From Neoceratodus forsteri (Eukaryota; Chordata; Ceratodontiformes; Ceratodontidae): 64,000 nucleotides of DNA. Below are positions 31,826 to 42,827 of this stretch, one piece after another; positions within the stretch are counted from its first letter, which is position 1, and each line of letters opens with the position of its first letter. The stretch lies in the NCBI GenBank assembly GCA_016271365.2, contig CM028129.1:462100501-462164500 (forward strand), written 5' to 3'. Under the pieces are notes generated by a model. That model saw only the letters and a program-made list of their open reading frames with translations. It was not told the DNA's origin and ran no database searches. The position numbers and the translations under genes are program-made.

Positions 31826-32584
31826 TGAAAAGTAATCCTTGTAACACTTATTTGGCAATATCTCAGTAACCATAGCAAGTATGGGAAAAATTCCACTGTG
31901 GTTGTAATCATGACTTCAAATCCTCCATGCATGCTTAGTCCACCTAAAGAGAGACTAAGTTGCAGGTAGCAAAAAATCTGTATCTTAAATAATTTTTGGG
32001 ATACGGTGTTGAAAGGCACCACGCATGCTGCAGTGTTATCCTATGGGAAATTTCTCAACTTCATAAAGCTGTGCCATGTGGTCATCAGGTCCAACTGTCA
32101 CCTCATTCCATGTGTAAACAAGCTGAAATGCTACAGTACAGGAAAATGGGGTGAGAGTTATGTCTGATGACCCTCTTGTCACATCCCAATACCTGTTGGT
32201 GCCTGTAGGGTGGGGGTTTAGGGTAGGGCGGTAGGGTGGTAACCCTGACATCAATTTCCAAACTTTTGTCACTGTGACATCAACCCTAAGTGATGCATTA
32301 ACGGAGTTTTTTAGAATGAATTTCCTCTTTTGAGAAAGTGTAATTAAGTAGTTATTGGTATGCATTTGTGGGAGTGGGCCCTCTGGGCCCTGCGTTCCTT
32401 CTACATTGTCCATTTTTGTGTAATAGTATGTGATGTGGGAGTGCAGGCCTCTTTGCCCTGTGCTCCACTCTTCCACATAAATACAGAGCCATACAGCAGC
32501 CCCATAGTACTAAAAGGAACCTTGTAACATTAATTTGCCAGTATCTCAGTAATCAAGTGTCTGCAGTCATAAGACTTCCTTTTA
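31826..32584. other. Spacer with a half copy of the preceding MITE
   Basis: At 32160-32325 sequence such as ctgacatcaatttccaaact and aagtgatgcattaacggagt resembles one arm of the 31516 palindrome. At 31836-31860 and 32516-32550 gtaacacttatttggcaata and gtaacattaatttgccagta are related, so the block may be a diverged duplication. No gene. Confidence 0.4.
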
Positions 32585-33238
32585 GCATCTTATTAACATC
32601 ACCAGGGTTCGGCATCTTGTTCCGTCTGGTGACCTGCCTACTCTAGTCCTTGTCTTCATGTCTTCGCACCTAGATTATTGCAACTCTCTCTGTCTAGGGC
32701 TGTCTGGGGTTGAAATCCGTCGTGCAGCTAATGCAGCTAATGCAGAACACTGCAGCCTGGCTTTTGATGGATTCTAGTAGATCTTGTCATATTACTCAGG
32801 TGCTGCGCGACCTGCACTGGCTGCCAATTCGGTGGCAGATCACAATTAATGTCGGCTTGCTGACTTTCAAAGCCCTACACGATCTGGGCCCAGCCTATCT
32901 GAAAGAACTTCTGGTTCCCTATCACCCTGATCGATCTCTCCACTCAGCCAACGAGGGTTGCTAGAGGTTCCAAGGGTGAAATTCTGGCACTGCCTTTCTT
33001 GTATGTTGCTCCACCCTTTGGAACTCTCTACCCTGTCAGTTGTGGGAGGTGCACCCTCTGTGGAGGGTTTTAAGAGGGTCTGAAAACCTTTCTGTGGGAA
33101 ACTGCTTTTCCTGAATATTGATTGTTTTAATTGTTTTGGTCTGTGATTTTTAATGATGTTAACTGTTTTAATTATTATGTATGGTGCCTTGACAATTGAA
33201 AGGCACCCTATAAATAAAAATTATTATTATCTTATTTT
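32585..33238 (+). mobile_element. L2 LINE, 5'-truncated 3' end
   Basis: Begins inside the C-terminal part of ORF2: frames give HLVPSGDLPTL and LDYCNSLCLGLSGVEIR, matching HLVPSSDLPTL and LDYCNSLYLGFPGVEIC at about 57850-57950. It continues with GLLTFKALHDLGPAYLKELL and a 3' end reading ggtgccttgacaattgaaag followed by gcaccctataaataaa and an attattattat tail. Frames are broken. Typical 5'-truncated insertion. Confidence 0.85.
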
Positions 33239-33404
33239 TATTGCCATAATTTGTGGAGTGTAATCTTGTGTGGGCGTATTAGTTCGGTATACAAATGTTG
33301 TAGCTGTTGCTGAAGAGATAAATATTTTAAAAATTATTATTGCCTCGTAATTTGCCAAACCGTATACACAATCCTTAATGTCTTTTTTGTATCAGCCTAC
33401 CAGT

Positions 33405-34534
33405 ACCCTTCTTAGCAGTATATAAAATTCTACTGACAGTCTATCTGATATAAAGACAGACAGATTTTGAAAACTTTTGGATCCAATAAAACAGAAGTAT
33501 TGAGTTTCCACCTACCAGGCCGGGCTGGATGGTTAATTTCATGAGTAAAGGATATTTTAGCATAAGGTGGTCTGAAAATTCAACCGGATAATGGATAAAA
33601 CTCCTTTCGGAAGATTTGGGGAGATAAAATGTAATCAATAGTAGATGTATATTTATTTTTATAAACGTAAATTTAGGACCACTTGTATGATACTCAAAAC
33701 AATTAATGAAGCCAGCTGTGCCAACCAATAATGTAATAATGTTATTATGTCATGTTTCTCTTTAAGCAAACTGTGTTTGAATTTTGTTTTGTACTGCTCC
33801 ATATTTTTCCACACTGTTACCAAAACATCCTTGTTTTTAGCTAATTCCTTGCAACCTACTTGTAAACTAGTGTAATGATTTTGTTGTTGTACTTGTATTT
33901 GGAATGTCATCCCTGTATTTGTTGTTTTGTATCCTCCTGAGTCATGCCTGAAAATAGTCATGACTATGGCTAGCGCACCTACCTGGTAAGCAAAAACTAA
34001 ATAAATAAAAATGAATAAAAACCAAGTGTGCTAAGTCGTTAGAATCGCAATATACTTTCTGTCCTTCTTCCCCTTTCCAATTTTTGTTATGAAAAATACT
34101 ACAATTGAAGTTCCCACAAAGGAAAACTTTATAAGTAGTAACTAAAAAAGGCTGAATTGGTTGCATATGATGAACTTTTCCTGCTTTTTTTTGCGAGTTG
34201 TAAACATTAACAAAACGACAATTAATTCCTTTCCAGATACCATCCAAAATAACTCCCCCCCCAGAACCAAATCTATTAATTTACGTAATGTAAAAGAAAA
34301 AGGATGGAACAAAATTCCCACCCCATCAGCAACTTCTAAACCAAAAGACCAATATGAAGGTCCCCAAACCCATTCTTTTTGAAAATTCCAAGCATGATCA
34401 TTTGTGCTCATCCAAGTCTCTTGTAAGAGAGAAATATCTAATTTTGTATCATGCAGATACTGAAAAACTGTCTGTCTTTTAACTGGATTCAATAAACTAT
34501 GAACATTCACTGATCCTAAAACACCAAAAGCCAT
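33405..34534 (-). pseudogene. Tx1/L1-clade LINE ORF2 endonuclease, broken
   Basis: Minus-strand frame 34534-34142 starts GVLGSVNVHSLLNPVKRQTV (catalytic Asn) and has DISLLQETWMS (catalytic Glu) and GVGILFHPFSF. A second frame has VFLCGNFNCSI, the GDFN-type block with Asp changed to Asn here. A SINE tail interrupts at 33930-34018. The last part (33728-33441) has YPVEFSDHLMLKYPLL, the SDH motif. The SINE, frameshifts and the Asp change abolish function. No reverse transcriptase follows: the sequence ends near 33405. Confidence 0.75.
33930..34018 (+). mobile_element. Truncated SINE 3' tail inside the Tx1-like endonuclease
   Basis: tcatgcctgaaaatagtcat, ggctagcgcacctacctggt, aagcaaaaactaaataaata. 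Same 3' tail as the SINEs at 48559 and 49577 and the tails at 17165 and 37190. It interrupts the endonuclease frame, so it is younger than the LINE. Confidence 0.65.
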
Positions 34535-34714
34535 TCATGTAAGTGTCAGAGTAGACAAAATCAACTATTTTTTTTCCTTTTTTTCTTTTTTTCTTCTTTG
34601 TAAACCCCTTGCTCTATATCACAAGTCTCCTGTTCTACTAAGGATTTTGGGAGTCAGAATCTCCTGTCTCCATTTCAGAATCTCCCAGGATGTAAACAAG
34701 GCAGAGTATGAATT

Positions 34715-37160
34715 TTAGTTTCCACCGAGGAAGGAGATAGTGGAGGAGGTTGGGATTGGAGATGAGGGTTGTGGGGAGGTGGGATAGGGGTCAGGAGGTA
34801 AAGACTTCTGAAACCGAGGAGACCTCCTAGGAGGTAATGGTTCCTGGTAGGTTAGACCATCCTTTTCATTATCTCTCTTCATTGGATCAGAATAACAGAC
34901 AGGGGCCAAAAATTCAGGGTTCAAAAGTGAAGTTGAATTTAAAGGTGGCATGTCTGATAGTACAGATAGGTCCTCCGGGGGGCAAGGTAAGCTCAACAAC
35001 CTTGGGTACAATAGAAGAAGAAGGAGGGGAGGAGAAGGGTAGGTTCTGAGGGAAGAGCTAACTGATTTGCAACCGCTGTAGTTGCTAAGTCTTGTGCTTC
35101 TTTCGAGCTGCCCATGGGCATTCCCCAAACACATGGCCATAATCCTCGCAAAGATCACACTTTGTGTGATTAGCACACTGTATAGTAATGTGGCCTATTT
35201 TTCCCGCAGTTATTGCATCTAGGTTTATCACAGGAACTCGAAAGATGAGTCCGACAGCCACATTTATAGCATGCTCGAGGTTGACACGTGTAAAAACATA
35301 CCCCCTGGTCTCTGCCTAACAAGAAGGAATTTGGAATGTGTTCAATTCCGGTTTCATTTTGTCGGAGCTTAATCTTGTACTTCCAACCCCCTGTCCAAAA
35401 ACATTCACTGTCTAGTATGGCCTCAGGCTCCTCCAACACCTCACTCCTTTGTGAAATCAAGTAAGTGATGTCATCAACATGTACACCCTCATTTCGAAAC
35501 ATCACCATGACATATTTTACCAGAGGCTTTGCCAGGGGGATTACCACAAAAGGAGTCCATAGAGGGGGAGAAAATGTCACCTGCTCATATCACTCCCAGA
35601 ATAAATCTAGTGCATATGCAGTTCTAAAACTGACATCAAAGTTATCCTCCCCAGAAATATTTATAAAGGCAAAATCATCTCAAGGAGTAAACTGTAATGA
35701 ATCTTTCAAGAGAAGCTTCCCAACATAATGCCTATCAGGCCTGTCTGTCAACCCTCCTTTATAACGAATGCGCACTGCATTCCCTATGGGTGCAGCCTCC
35801 TTTTTAACTTTAGAAAACAACTCTGATAACAAGGGTTTAGAGTCTGAGTCATTATTTATGGTGTCTTGTTTTAGTAAAGGTTTGTCCCCAACACAAGGCT
35901 CCTGAATTTTTAACGGTGGAAAGTCATGTAAAAATTTTCCTTAGACCTCTTCCCCGGGAGGGGTTTTGGAGGGAGTTGAAGCAGTAGATTTAATGAGTAC
36001 TTCCTTTTTAAACTGAGGCAAGTCTGAAGTAGTATACTGTCCCGAAACATGTGGTTTCCATTCAGGAGAGGTTTGTGAAAAGGGAAAAGGGGAATCCCAG
36101 TTAGGATCAGGCACCCAGTTTCCTTTTAAAGTTTGCCAACCAGACCCTTGCAAGGCTTTCTGTGGAGTCCATGAGTCACCTGAGAAAATTTCTCAGTTCG
36201 GGCAGTAGGTGGCGCTAAAACAGAAGACTCCATACCCTGTGTAGCACTTAGTTTGTCAATACCATCTAAAACAGTCTGATTTAATGGAGCTTTAGAAGAA
36301 AGAATCTGCTTCTGGGTGTTATTAGTGAAGGTAAATTCAGTAGTACCTAACTGACAATTCGATTTGGACTGATACATCACAGGGTGAGAAAGATTTATGC
36401 TTTGTGTTGGTTTAAAGACAAAACCAGCCGTATGGGAAAGTGTATCTGCAGGAGCACTTTTCTCAGGCTCCGCTGATGCAGTTTGCTCTAAATGCACATT
36501 CTGCTTTGTCTGAGAGTTATCACAGTTTGTAGATACAGCTACTTTGGGAATTTCAGAGAGTTTAGGCTGTTGGCACACACTGCTGTCAATGTTTCTACTG
36601 CCAGCCTGCAATGGGAAATCTTTTGAATGCTTTAAATCTGACTCACCTAGCCCAGTCAGGGTGTTGACTGCTGCAGTTCCCTCTAGACAGTTGACAGGCT
36701 GGGCCTCAGAAGTGACAGGGAAAGCCAAGTTTGCAGTGCGTGCTGTAAGGCACTCGCTTCCATCCCATTACTCATTTCCTCTGTAAACATTAATTTTGTC
36801 ATTTCTTGACGTTTGTCCTACAAGTTCAGAAGCAAAACCGCATCTTTGTCCACACAGGTAGGATTACTGAGATCTTCAGTAGAAATACAAACATCACCGA
36901 TGTCCTCATATGAATCTCCATTCAAAAGGTATTTTTCTTGCTTTTTAGCCTCTGGCATGTCCATGAAAGGAGAGGAGGCCTACTCTCCCTTCACATTATC
37001 GCTTCCTCTTCCTCCTGTGTCCGGCTGTGAACTGGGTCCCTCCATCCCACTGGCAGGAAGTGACAGCACCCCTGCAGGCAGAGTAGGGGAATTTCCTCGA
37101 TGCCCAGGCCACATTTCCCTCCATTCACTAAAAATACCACCAACAGCATAATCTGGTTCA
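34715..37160 (-). pseudogene. Tx1-clade LINE ORF1 with three zinc knuckles, broken
   Basis: The N-terminal acidic part lies at 37046-36800 (KKQEKYLLNGDSYEDIGDV), followed by Ser/Thr-rich frames 36728-36126 and 36153-35941. A more conserved part near 35860-35590 has SELFSKVKKEAAPIGNAVRI and GGLTDRPDRHYVGKLLL. The frame 35580-35170 has VMFRNEGVHVDDITYLISQR and CYKCGCRTHLSSSC (C-x2-C-x4-H-x4-C). A second knuckle, CNNCGK..H....C, is crossed by a one-base indel, and a third, CDLCEDYGHVFGEC, follows at about 35163-35110. A Pro-rich C-terminus (SSIVPKVVELTLPP, PLPPRRSPRFQKSLPP) ends near 34715. This is the layout of Tx1-type ORF1 nucleic-acid-binding proteins. Several stops and frameshifts; inactive. 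ORF2 starts about 180 bp downstream. Confidence 0.75.
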
Positions 37161-37189
37161 GGTCAGTCAGCATGCATCTGTATCACCCT

Positions 37190-37270
37190 CCCCCTTGGTC
37201 GTGCCTGAAAATAGGCAAGAATTTGTCTAGTGCACTTACCCGGTCAACAAAAACTAAATAAAGAAATGTT
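37190..37270 (+). mobile_element. Truncated SINE 3' tail (shared with X copy 1)
   Basis: tcgtgcctgaaaataggcaa, ctagtgcacttacccggtca, acaaaaactaaataaagaaa. Same position and near-identical sequence as 17165-17245. Confidence 0.6.
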
Positions 37271-37716
37271 AACATGTAGTGTAAAAATGTTCATACCTCA
37301 ATAAACAAGCATTTGTTAATGCCGAATGTTGCTTGATTATATATGCTGTTTAGGTATTTGGAAGTGAAAGTACCATACCTAAGAACTGTCAGCGGGGGTC
37401 GGAAGCTCATGCTGCCTGACCGTAGACCATTTTCCACTTTTCTCCCCTTTGCGGAGTGCAGACGAGCAATGACAGTTAGGCACAGCATGCCAATGTCTGC
37501 CACACTCTGCTCCCTTTACTACACCACTCTCGTAGCACCTCTGGTCATTACCAGGGGCTGTTACAGAGCAGTGGGTCCTTGGATCCCACCCCAGGATAGG
37601 AGAGGAGTCCTCCAGATGCTCAATCCTATCCCTCCCCTGCTGACCCCATGCAGGCTAGGCTCACATCGGAACCCAGTTTGCCAGTGTGGCACGAGGTGTG
37701 GCATCCAGCGCCTCAA

Positions 37717-39230
37717 CCCTCAGCGCCAGTGGGCCAGCAGCAATGCTGCCTTTAATACTCCCCTTCCCTTCCTGTTCCAGTGTACCCTGTCCCCAGCGTC
37801 AAGTCACTATTTCCTCCAGACCCTACCCCAGTTAGTCACTAACCCATAATGTTTGGTGTGCACCAATTCCTCAGCCACTCATTGAACTCCTCAAGCCTAC
37901 CCTTCCTCCCCATGCTTGCACATGATGCGGAGTACCTCAAAGAATGTACGACTTCCCCACCGCTTCACACTGCCTGTCCAACTACTCAAACCTCCCTTCA
38001 CTACTTCCACAGTGTCCCCTGCCAAGTCATTCATTACTACATGCAACAGTAAATGAGGTTTCTTCCTCCCCCTCACTGCATGCTGCAGCAGTGCCTGCCC
38101 TTCCCTATTGCAGTCAACCTGGGACAGCTTCAACCCAAACCGACTGTGCCTTTCCCCTCTCTGCCCCATCTCACCCATTTCAGTATAGAATCTCACAGGA
38201 CAAGTACCCCCATCCCTTACCCCTTTCCTTCTAATGCCCTTCCACCACCCCAGTGTTAATTCTTCCCTGCCTCTTACCCCACCAGATGCACCTCTGTGAC
38301 TTCTGTATCTGTACCCCCTACTTGCCTCACCCCTTTCCCTGCATTATTCCTCCTTTCCCTGGAACCCCTTCCCAGCCTGACTACTTCCTACTGGGCTTCC
38401 CATTTTGACCTCTCCTCCTCCACTGCTGATTTCCAGCCCCTTTCCTATCCATGCTGTTGTCGATTTAGAGCCCCATTCCCTTCTACCCCGATAGTGATGC
38501 TCCTCCCATCCTTTCCCTTCCCTAGCCTTCTCTCTCCAGTTACCACCCATCCTTCCTTAATAGCCCCCTTCTACCCTTTCATCCTCACTATCTCTTCCCT
38601 AGCTGTTGCCATCCCTCTCATGCCCCGCTTGTCCTCCCCCTTCAGTATGTTCCTGCTGCCCCTCTCTCTCCCATAACAGAAGTTTGAATCTATTCTAGTC
38701 AATACCTCCTACTTCTCTTCCCTATCGTTTCCCCTCCTGCTTGTTCCCCTCCATGCCACCCCTGGTCCCTCCCAACCCACAGCCATCTGCTCTCTCCTAG
38801 TACTCCTTGTGGTCTCTTCCTCCCCATCAAGGGCCCCCCTTGCCTCGGGCACCCCTCCGTTCTCCTGTCTTTTCTCTTAGTCCCTCTGATACTGAGGTCC
38901 AGTTTCACTCCCTAGTTGTTCTTCCTGCATCCCCTTTTGCCATCCACTATTCCTCCCCCAGGATGCCTACCATACTCATCTGCCCTGCCACTTAGACTCC
39001 TCCCTAACCTCCACAGTTCCTCCCTCAAACTAGCCAGTTATCTACAGATCATACACCCCCTCATCCTCCGAGCCCAGTCCAGGATCATGGCAGACCCACA
39101 CCCTGTACAGCCCACCACCCTTCCAAAGATGCCCACCTTAATGACATGTGGCACCTGCCCCATTTTGGCCCCCATCTTATGTTATGGGCTCTTACTCCCA
39201 GGTTTTGTACCCTACTACAACTGCTAGGCC
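37717..39230 (-). pseudogene. Family X ORF: zinc finger, coiled coil and SGNH-type esterase (copy 2)
   Basis: At about 39130-38980 one frame reads VVGCTGCGSAMILDWARRMR, then GCMIC-R, a TAA where a Gln codon is expected, and LASLREELWRLGRSLSGRAD. That is Cys-x2-Cys ... Cys-x2-Cys followed by a coiled coil, exactly as in CR1 ORF1 at 16532. The esterase part (38196-37897) has RFGLKLSQVDCNREGQALLQ and KKPHLLLHVVMNDLAGDTVE. The final DRVHWNRKG-type block and the AHWR-stop end match copy 1. Premature stops and frameshifts make it inactive, but comparing the two copies separates native from degraded residues. In both copies the ND block reads xMND rather than GTND. Confidence 0.65.
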
Positions 39231-39449
39231 CCTATTTACACAAATTCCTGGCCCCCCACACTAGTCCCCCTACTGCCCCCTTGCCGACCCGGTGAATTCA
39301 GTCTCAAATCTCATCCACTAAATACTGTATTACTGTAGCAATCCTAAAGCCTCCATGTCCATTTTTCACCCCTCAGCTACCATACTTTTTGTTCTCAGCT
39401 CTCATATAGTTTCACTTAGCCCAGTTAAAAATCCTATTGCACTCCAAGT

Positions 39450-39570
39450 ATTACTCAGCTCAGTTAGAGAAATAAACAGAACAAATAAATATGTATTATT
39501 ACGGCAATCATAGTATAGCTCAGTTAGAAATAAACAGAACAACTAAATCTGTATTATTACAGCAATCCTA
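39450..39570 (+). repeat. Short tandem duplication in X leader (copy 2)
   Basis: Two ~65-bp units with cagctcagttagagaaataa and tatagctcagttagaaataa, as in 19440-19560. Confidence 0.7.
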
Positions 39571-39659
39571 AAAGTATCCAGTCATTGCTTTGTCTCCTCC
39601 AGAAGACCCTGCTGTAATATAGGACCACAGAGGACAATGGGGGAGGGTGGGCAACTCTA

Positions 39660-40850
39660 AATTCCTGGCAGAGCCCCATTGAGCCTACTCACTCCTCCTC
39701 TCTCACTAGCTCATTCTATTTCTCCCGAGCTGCAGACTACCCTTTTGTACTGGACTCCTGCTCTGTGCTGGCACCTTTTCTGCCCCTCAAAGAAGTTCAC
39801 AGCTGTCCCAACAGATCTCCATTGGGCTTGCTCACTCCCCCCTCTCACTCACTCCTTCTATTTCTCCCAGCACTGCAGGCTGCCCTTTGTATTGTGCTCC
39901 TGCCTGCATTGGTGCTCTTTCTGCTCACAAATAAATCACAGCAGTTGGCAGAGCTCCGTTGGCTTGCTCACTCCCCTCTCTCACTCACTCATTCTGTTTC
40001 TCCCGGTGCTGCAGGCTGCCCTTTTGTACTGGGTTCCTGCTTGCGTTGGCACCTTTTTCTGCCCACAAAGAAATCAGCAGCAATCCTGACAGAGCTCCAT
40101 TGAGCTTGCTCACTCCCCATCTCTCACTTGCTTGTTTTGTTTCTCCTGGTGCTGCAGGCTGCCCTTTTGTACTGGGTTCCTGCTTGCGTTGGCACCTTTT
40201 TCTGCCCACAAAGAAATCAGCAGCAATCCTGACAGAGCTCCATTGAGCTTGCTCACTCCCCATCTCTCACTTGCTTGTTTGTTTCTCCTGGTGCTGCAGG
40301 CTGCCCTTTTGTGCTGGGTTCCTGCTTGTTGGCACCTTCTTTCTGCTTCACAAAGAAATCCAGCAGCAATCCTGACAGAGCTCCATTGAGCTTGCTCACT
40401 CCCCATCTCTCACTTGCTTGTTTTGTTTCTCCTGGTGCTGCAGGCTGCCCTTTTGTACTGGGCCCCTGCCTGCATCGATGCCTTTTCGGCCCACAAGAAA
40501 TCCACAGCAGTCCCGACAAGCTCCGTTGAGGCTCATTCAGTCCACTTCCCTCCCTCACTTTCGCTCGTTCTGTTTTCGCGGTACTGCAGGCTGCCCTTTT
40601 GTGCTGGACTCCTGCCTGTGTTGGTGCCTTTTTCTGCCCACAAAGAAATCTGCAGCAGTCCCGACAGAGCTCCATTGAGCTCGCTCACTCCTCCTCTCTC
40701 ACTTGCGCGTTCCTGTTACTCCAGGTGCTGCAGGCTGCCCTTTTGTACTGGGCTCCTGCCTGCAGTGGCACCTTTTTCTGCCCATGGAAGAAATCCACAG
40801 CAGTCCTGACAGAGCTCAATTGGGCTTGTTCACTCCCCTTCTCTTACTCG
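39660..40850 (+). repeat. 141-bp tandem monomers, 8 units (X copy 2)
   Basis: Same monomer as 19650-20400. The marker ctgcaggctgccc (first unit ctgcagactaccc) recurs near 39729, 39871, 40009, 40155, 40296, 40437, 40585 and 40729. Units 3 to 6 are nearly identical and spaced about 141 bp, pointing to recent local expansion. Eight units here against five in copy 1. Confidence 0.92.
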
Positions 40851-40874
40851 CTTCGTCTTAATCTGCTCCCAGAC

Positions 40875-41152
40875 TTTAGATTTCCCAGTGACCACATATT
40901 CTGTCCCAGAATTGCAAAACATATTTTGTCAGAATGTGAAAAATGACAGCTGTACTGTTCATAGGAGGTGTGAAAAATGTCAGTATTGAAGGCTGGCATG
41001 AAAATATTACAAATCTGCTAGAAGTTACAGGGTGCATGAGGCTTCATAATGCACTTAATAACAGAGTCATTTTGTGGACTTTCGTCACCAAATTAAGTTC
41101 AGCATGGGCATTTTAGGACCTCTTCTCATGGGTTAGTGTCACTGTCATTTTC
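40875..41152 (+). repeat. 295-bp repeat unit (X copy 2), truncated
   Basis: gatttcccagtgaccacata, cagaatgtgaaaaatgacag, atgaaaatattacaaatctg, gtgtcactgtcatttt. Cut by CR1 copy 2 at 41153. Confidence 0.8.
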
Positions 41153-42826
41153 TTAAAAGAGGAGAAGTGACCTAATCCAATTAACAGAAGCATCTCTTGA
41201 TAGAGGAATCGATCCAGTCCTTTCACAGAAGAAAGGGTTCTGCAAGAACTCCTAAAACTGAAAGTGGACAAAGCAATGGGTCCTGATGGAATTCACCCAG
41301 AATTCTAAAAGAATTAAAGGAGGAACTAGTGAAACCACTGGCTACTCTTTTAATAAATCATGGGAGGATGGTGTGGTACCCAAGGACTGGAGGAAGGTGG
41401 ATGTGATTCCCCTTCACAAAAGTGGGACAAGACAGAGGCAGGAAACTACAGACCTGTCAGTCTGACCTCTGTGGTAGGGAAAGTGATGTAGTCACTTCTG
41501 AAGGAAGAATAGTTGAGTACCTATAGGCCAGTGGAGCACAGGACCCAAGGCAGCATGGGTTCACAGCGGGAAGGTCATGTCAGACAAATCTAATAGATTT
41601 CTTTGACTGGGTGACCAAAGTAGTAGACCAGGGAGGGGCTGTGGACATGGCCTACATAGACTTTAACAAGGCATTTGACACAGTCCCACACAAAAGATTA
41701 ATAGTCAAATTAACCAGCCTGGGAGTGGGGCCCAGGGTGATAGCCTGGGTAAAACATTGGCTGCACAACAGGACACAGAAAGGTAATTGTAAATGGGTCC
41801 ACTCTGAAGAAGAAAGAGGGGTTACTAGTGGGGTACCACTTGGGGTTCATATTGGGTCCAGTCCTTTTAATGTCTTCATCAGTGACATTGGAGGGACTGG
41901 AAGGAAAATATGCCTTTTGCAGATGACACAAAGATCTGCAACAGGGTTGATACACAAAGAGGCGTGGAAAGGATGAAAGGGACTTGGCAAGGTTGGAGGA
42001 ATGGACAGAAGTATGGCAGCTAGATTCAATGCAAAGTGCAAAATAATGCACCTGGAAACAAGAACCCAGGGAAAGAATACACAATGGGTGGAGAGGTAGT
42101 AACAACAACAAAAAAGTAAAGGGACCTGGGGTAATCATATCAGATGACCTTAAGGTTAGCAATCAATGTGAGAAGGCAGTAGGGAGGACTGGGGGTATAC
42201 TGGGATGTACAGAGAGGCATCAGCAGCAGAAAACAGGAAGTTGTTATCCTCTGTACAGACAGTTGGTGAGACCCATCTGAGTACTGTGTCCAGTTCTGGA
42301 GACCTCATCTCCGCAAGGACATAGACAGGATAGAGGTGGTCAGAGGAGGGCAACTAAAATGGTGCAGGGTCTGCAGAGAAGCCATATGAGGAGAGACTAA
42401 AGGAGCTTAATATGTATACCCTTGAGGAAAGAAGGAGAGGGGACATGATAGAAACTTTAAGTACCTCAGTGGAATCAACAAAGTCAAGAGGGTAGCATCT
42501 TTCAGAAAAAGAGACTTACAAGAACAAGGGACACAATTTAAAAGATAGAAGGAGGGCGGTTCAGGGGCAATGTGAGGAAGTATTATTTCACAGAGAGGGT
42601 AGTGGACGCATGGAACAGCCTTCCTGAGGAGATTGTGGGGTCTAAAACTGTGGGAGATTTCAAGAATGCATGGGACAGACATAAGGCAATTCTTGTGGGG
42701 AGTAGGAAGAAATAGGCCGTTGGTTAACTAGGATCTGCGGCCTATCCTGTGAGTAAGGGAAATGGGCAGACTAGATGGGCCTAGGTCCTTATCTGCCGTC
42801 CAAAGTCTATGTTTCTATGTTTATGC
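41153..42826 (+). mobile_element. CR1 LINE, copy 2 (5'-truncated)
   Basis: Starts inside the N-terminal part of the RT: VLQELLKLKVDKAMGPDGIH then frames for ELKEELVKPLATLL and EDGVVPKDWRKVDVIPLHKS. The frame 41611-41976 has VDMAYIDFNKAFDTVPHKRL and VTSGVPLG. A frameshifted remainder carries the ADDT region near 41920. The 3' UTR runs to gtctatgtttctatgttt at 42826. Many indels; inactive. It retains the RT segment that copy 1 has lost. Confidence 0.87.
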
Positions 42827-42827
42827 T

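Larger units (their letters stand above)
36660..41152 (-). mobile_element. Family X copy 2 with adjoining Tx1-like ORF1
   Basis: Aligns with 16690-20740 in the same orientation over about 4 kb with frequent small indels. On the minus strand: one 295-bp unit (41152-40875), eight 141-bp monomers (40850-39660), leader, zinc finger/esterase ORF (39230-37717), 3' region to about 37290, SINE tail, then Tx1-like ORF1. The 5' part is removed by the CR1 inserted at 41153. Numerous C-run length differences from copy 1 explain why open frames break at different places. Confidence 0.7.

Noticed and set aside
39679..40809. Several 85-140-codon frames on both strands with Cys/Leu-rich repeats
   Set aside because: They come from the 141-bp monomer, whose length is a multiple of three, so all frames without a stop in one unit stay open across units.
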